From assembly GCF_002195995.1 (NCBI RefSeq), contig NZ_NHON01000053.1, forward strand, positions 1-41,908: DNA of 41,908 nt. Direction: 5' to 3'. Below the pieces are notes generated by a model. The model was not told the DNA's origin, made no database searches, and saw only the letters and a list, made by a program, of their open reading frames with translations. The DNA is from Inquilinus limosus (GTDB taxonomy: Bacteria; Pseudomonadota; Alphaproteobacteria; DSM-16000; Inquilinaceae). Position numbers and translations under genes: made by a program. Below are positions 38,836 to 41,908 of the stretch, piece by piece; the stretch's first letter is position 1; each line of letters opens with the position of its first letter.

Positions 38836-40142
38836 CAGCGGCCCCGGATCTCGGCCAGCACCGCCGCCGCCGCATCGGCATTGATCGACTTGCGCTCGAT
38901 CAGCAGGCGGGCGACCCGCTCGACCTCCACGCCGGCCGCGCCAGCGGCAATCGCGATGTTCTGCGCATGCAGGGCCATATGGCCCTTCTGGATGCCATCG
39001 GTGGCCAGCGCCTTCATCGCCCCGAAGTTCTGGGCCAGCCCCACCGCGGCGATGATACGGGCCAGCCGTTCGGCCGAATCGACGCCAAGGATGGCGAGGA
39101 GGGCCCGGGCGGTCGGATGGATCCGGGTGGCGCCGCCGACCAGGCCGACCGCCATCGGCATCTCCAGCATCCCGGCCAGGTCGCCCTCCCGCGTCACCTC
39201 CCAGCGCGACAGGCTGCGATAGCGGCCGTCCCTGGCGGCGAAGGCATGCGCCCCCGCCTCGACCGCCCGGGTGTCGTTGCCGGTCGCCAGCACCACGGCG
39301 GAGACGCCGTTCATGATCCCCTTGTTGTGGGTCGCGGCGCGGTAGGGATCGGCATCGGCGAATTCGAAGGCCTCGACCATGGCGTCGCGGACGGCCTCGC
39401 CGCCGATATCGGCGCAGCGCCATGTCGCCCGGGCCCGGGCCACGCGGCGATCGGCGAGGTTGGACAGGATCCGCAGCAGGCTGCGTCCGCCCGTCCACTC
39501 CGCCAGCTTCGGCGCCAGGCGCTCCGCCATCGTGTTGACGGCGTTCGCGCCCATGGCGTCCTTGGTGTCGATGACGATATGGGTGATCACCATCGTGCCC
39601 GACGGCGCATCGATCAGGCGCACCTCGAGATCGCGGAAGCCGCCGCCGAGGCGCAGCAGGGTGGGATCGCACTCGTTGCACAGCGCCTCGATCTCGCGCC
39701 GGCGCTCAAGGATGACGAGCCGCGCCCGCGCCGGGTCCGCCAGGTCCAGCAGCTGGATCTGCGCGATCATCTGCGTGCCGGACATGGAGGTGGTGAAGCC
39801 GCCATTGTCGTAGCACTGGCGCGCCGAGTTGCCGACCGCCGCGACGACCGACGATTCCTCGGTCGCCATGGGCACCAGGACGTCGCGACCATCGACCTTC
39901 ATGTTGGTGGCGATACCGACGGGGATGGCGATGGTCGAGATCATGTTCTCGATCATGTGGTCGGCCAGGGGCGCGTCGATGTTCGACGGCGCCGCCAGCT
40001 GGTCCCGATGCGCCTGATCCAGGGCCGCGAACGCGGCGACCCGGTCCAGGCGGTCCTTCCATCCGAGCTTGTGGAAGCCGGGAATCCTCGAATGTCCAAG
40101 GCTGCTGTCCTGCGGCACGCACGGTCTCCGATCGCTGCTCAT
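38835..40142 (-). CDS. mvaA: Class II HMG-CoA reductase (degradative)
   Basis: A 435-residue enzyme that in catabolic operons oxidises mevalonate with CoA to HMG-CoA using NAD(P)+. Class II motifs are ENMISTIAIPVG, VPMATEESSVVAAVGNSARQ, KDAMGANAVNTMAE, THNKGIMNGVSAVVLATGND and GIQKGHMALHAQN. The catalytic set reads E95, K274, D290 and H388, matching the known Glu-Lys-Asp-His tetrad. The ATG at 40142 is chosen because homologues start a few residues before SRIPGFHKLGWKDRL; the open frame to 40286 has no family support. It is the first gene of the operon, divergent from the MocR-type regulator over 161 bases. Confidence 0.94.
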   Translation of the reverse strand: MSSDRRPCVPQDSSLGHSRIPGFHKLGWKDRLDRVAAFAALDQAHRDQLAAPSNIDAPLADHMIENMISTIAIPVGIATNMKVDGRDVLVPMATEESSVVAAVGNSARQCYDNGGFTTSMSGTQMIAQIQLLDLADPARARLVILERRREIEALCNECDPTLLRLGGGFRDLEVRLIDAPSGTMVITHIVIDTKDAMGANAVNTMAERLAPKLAEWTGGRSLLRILSNLADRRVARARATWRCADIGGEAVRDAMVEAFEFADADPYRAATHNKGIMNGVSAVVLATGNDTRAVEAGAHAFAARDGRYRSLSRWEVTREGDLAGMLEMPMAVGLVGGATRIHPTARALLAILGVDSAERLARIIAAVGLAQNFGAMKALATDGIQKGHMALHAQNIAIAAGAAGVEVERVARLLIERKSINADAAAAVLAEIRGR

Positions 40143-40247
40143 CGGCACGCGGAAAGCCGCGGTCCGGCCTGGCAAGGCCGTCTCCTCCCTCGGCGTCTGT
40201 CGCGGGCCTGGAGAGGACGCTACCCTCGCCTCCGGGATCGTGGCAGA

Positions 40248-40278
40248 TACGGTTTGGGACAATCTTCCGGGAACCGTA
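40248..40278. promoter_or_regulatory. Candidate MocR operator between mvaA and its regulator
   Basis: An inverted repeat TACGGTT (40248-40254) / AACCGTA (40272-40278), with centres 24 bases apart, lies in the 161-base divergent spacer 26 bases before the regulator's ATG. Such placement suits a site that controls both directions. No -10/-35 pair could be fixed. Confidence 0.45.
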
Positions 40279-40303
40279 CCCTTCATCAGACGGATACAAC
40301 GCC

Positions 40304-41674
40304 ATGCCGACGGCGCCCCACAAGATCGACTTCGTGATGGAGGGCGTGCTGACGCAGCTCCGTTCGGGGCTGCTGCGCCCCGGAGAAAGGCTGCCGTCGA
40401 TCCGGGAGGAAGCGGCCCGTCTCGGTGTCGGCAAGAACACGGTCGTCGAGGCCTATCTCCGGCTCGTGGCGCAGGGAATGCTGCAGGCCAAGCCCGGCTC
40501 CGGCTACTACGTCGTGCGCACGCCCCCCGCGCGATCGGAGGAGCGCGGCCTGCCCCTGGCGGCGGCGACGGACCGGGCGGCCCTGCTGATCGAACAGCTG
40601 GACCGGCGGCTGCCGATCCGCCCCGGCGACGGCCGCCCGCCGCCGGACTGGCTGGAGGCGTCGGAGCTGCGGCGCCACCTGTCCTTCCCGCGCTTCCGAG
40701 AAGCCGACGCCTACAACACCTCCTGGGGCCATCTCCCGCTGCGCGAGCGGCTCTGCGGCGCGCTGGCGGAGCGCGGCATCGCCTGCACCCCCGGCCAGAT
40801 GCTGATGACGCACGGCGCCAACCATGCGCTCGACCTGATCGTCCGCCGCTACACCAGCCCCGGCGACGCCGTGCTGGTGGATGACCCCGGCTACTACCCG
40901 CTGCTGGCCAAGCTGGTCCTCGCCAGCGTCCGGCCGGTCGGCGTGCGCCGGCTGCATGACGGCCCCGACCTCCACGACCTGGAGGCCAAGGCTCGCGACA
41001 GCGGGGCCCGCCTGTTCTTCACGCAGTCCCTGGCCCACAACCCGACCGGCGGGTCGATCACGCCGGGGGCGGCCTATGGCGTGCTCAGGATCGCGGCAGC
41101 GCACGGCCTCATGGTGGTCGAGGACGACCCGTTCGCCGACATCCTGCCCTATGCGCTGCCGCGCCTGGCGTCGCTCGACCAGCTCGAGAGCGTCATCTAC
41201 ATCGGCACTTTCTCGAAGACGCTCGCCGCCAGCTTCCGGGTCGGCTACGTGGCCGCCGCCCCGCGGATCGCCGCCGAACTCAACGAGCTGAAGGTGGTGA
41301 CCACGGTCGCCACCTCGGCGCATGACGAGCGGCTGATCTTCCAGCTCATCGACCAGGGGCACTACCTCAAGCATCTGCGCCGGCTGCGGTCCCGCGCCAG
41401 CAAGGCCACCGCCGAGACCGTCAGGGGCCTGGAGGCGGCCGGCTTCTCCGTGCGCCGCCCCCTCGGCGGCGGCTTCTATCTGTGGATCGACCTGCCCGGA
41501 CCGATGGAAGGTGACCACCTGGTCCGAAACGCCGCGGCCGCGGGCATCTTCATCGCGCCCTCGGCGACCTTCTCCGCGGGCGGTGCCGGCCCGCCCGCGA
41601 TGCGGGTGAATGTCGCCTACGGGGCCGATCCGACGTTCCTGGCCTGGATGCGGGAACAGCGCGGCTCCGGCTGA
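40304..41674 (+). CDS. MocR-type GntR/aminotransferase-like regulator
   Basis: A 456-residue fusion regulator. The N-terminal GntR winged HTH covers about residues 5-72 (RSGLLRPGERLPSIREEAAR, then LGVGKNTVVEAYLRLVAQGM). After a linker, a fold-type I aminotransferase domain follows from about residue 110. The PLP-binding lysine is K305 in IGTFSKTLAASFRVGY; HNPTGG (N246) and the D274/D275 pair in VVEDDPF are also present, so PLP binding is likely. It is divergent from the mvaA operon and is its probable regulator. It differs from the sigma-54 activator MvaR of P. mevalonii, so control here would be of another kind. The effector is unknown. Confidence 0.92.
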   Translation: MPTAPHKIDFVMEGVLTQLRSGLLRPGERLPSIREEAARLGVGKNTVVEAYLRLVAQGMLQAKPGSGYYVVRTPPARSEERGLPLAAATDRAALLIEQLDRRLPIRPGDGRPPPDWLEASELRRHLSFPRFREADAYNTSWGHLPLRERLCGALAERGIACTPGQMLMTHGANHALDLIVRRYTSPGDAVLVDDPGYYPLLAKLVLASVRPVGVRRLHDGPDLHDLEAKARDSGARLFFTQSLAHNPTGGSITPGAAYGVLRIAAAHGLMVVEDDPFADILPYALPRLASLDQLESVIYIGTFSKTLAASFRVGYVAAAPRIAAELNELKVVTTVATSAHDERLIFQLIDQGHYLKHLRRLRSRASKATAETVRGLEAAGFSVRRPLGGGFYLWIDLPGPMEGDHLVRNAAAAGIFIAPSATFSAGGAGPPAMRVNVAYGADPTFLAWMREQRGSG

Positions 41675-41761
41675 AGCTCCGATGTCGCGGCGCGATGCCA
41701 CAGCTGTTTCGAGGCGCCGAGTCCTCTCCGCCACTGCGGCGAGGCTCACCCTGTGACCCGC

Positions 41762-41908
41762 TAGAGCGGAATGAGGTTGGTTAGAATCGGAAGGGGATTC
41801 CCAGGGGCGAGGGAATGTGATTCATCATGCTGGCTGGGAGGAGGCCAGCCTGGATGGGTAAACCGTGCTCGATGGATCTCCGTGAGCGAGTGGTGCGGGC
41901 GGTGGAGC
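41762..41908 (+). mobile_element. Left end of an IS630-family insertion sequence (truncated by the window)
   Basis: After a TA dinucleotide (41762-41763, the IS630 target type) comes an end-like stretch GAGCGGAATGAGG, then about 90 noncoding bases, then the transposase start at 41854. The other end lies outside the window, so terminal repeats cannot be compared. Confidence 0.65.
41854..41908 (+). CDS. IS630-family transposase, first 18 codons
   Basis: The frame from ATG 41854 reads MGKPCSMDLRERVVRAVE and runs off the window. The block S-x-D-L-R-x-R-V-V is the usual N-terminus of IS630-type transposases, whose helix-turn-helix region begins here. The catalytic DDE domain would lie beyond the edge. 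Confidence 0.75.
   Translation, partial: MGKPCSMDLRERVVRAVE

Overview
The window is GC-rich, densely coded DNA of alphaproteobacterial type. Evidence for this is a Ros/MucR regulator, a trb-type conjugation set and the DUF736/DUF932/DUF2840/DUF2285 families typical of Hyphomicrobiales and Rhodospirillales mobile elements. The species cannot be named from sequence alone. No tRNA, rRNA or CRISPR array was seen.

Region 1 (1-21.3 kb) is most of an integrative conjugative element or conjugative plasmid, with nearly every gene on the minus strand. From right to left it holds: DUF736; mucR (+); DUF932; an XRE repressor (+); DUF2285 genes; an unbroken chain of overlapping genes (HTH, repA, parA, RHH, DUF2840, traF, lytic transglycosylase); two small unknown genes; a DUF3363 relaxase; copG-traG; and trbB-C-D-E-J-K-L. 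TrbL runs off the left edge, where the sequence folds back on itself. Two conserved genes carry single-base frameshifts. An origin-like cluster (hairpin, three iterons, DnaA-box-like words) lies in the 3' end of repA. Four long imperfect palindromes each sit just 5' of a stand-alone minus-strand gene. Their geometry fits single-stranded-DNA promoters of a leading region.

Region 2 (21.9-32.2 kb) is a tightly coupled five-gene minus-strand operon: DUF4132, MoxR AAA+ ATPase, DUF5682, VWA protein, SWIM zinc-finger protein. It matches E. coli yehI-yehL-yehM-yehP-yehQ in order and approximate length. It lies between two gene-free stretches that share short repeated words. This is the best candidate for a poorly described system in the window.

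Region 3 (32.6-41.7 kb) is metabolic: a LysR regulator divergent from an EamA exporter, then an SMP-30 lactonase-like periplasmic protein, TctA- and TctB-like transporter subunits, HMG-CoA lyase and class II HMG-CoA reductase in one minus-strand operon. A divergent MocR-type regulator follows. Together they suggest uptake and breakdown of mevalonate, and perhaps mevalonolactone, to acetyl-CoA and acetoacetate. The window ends in the first codons of an IS630-family transposase.
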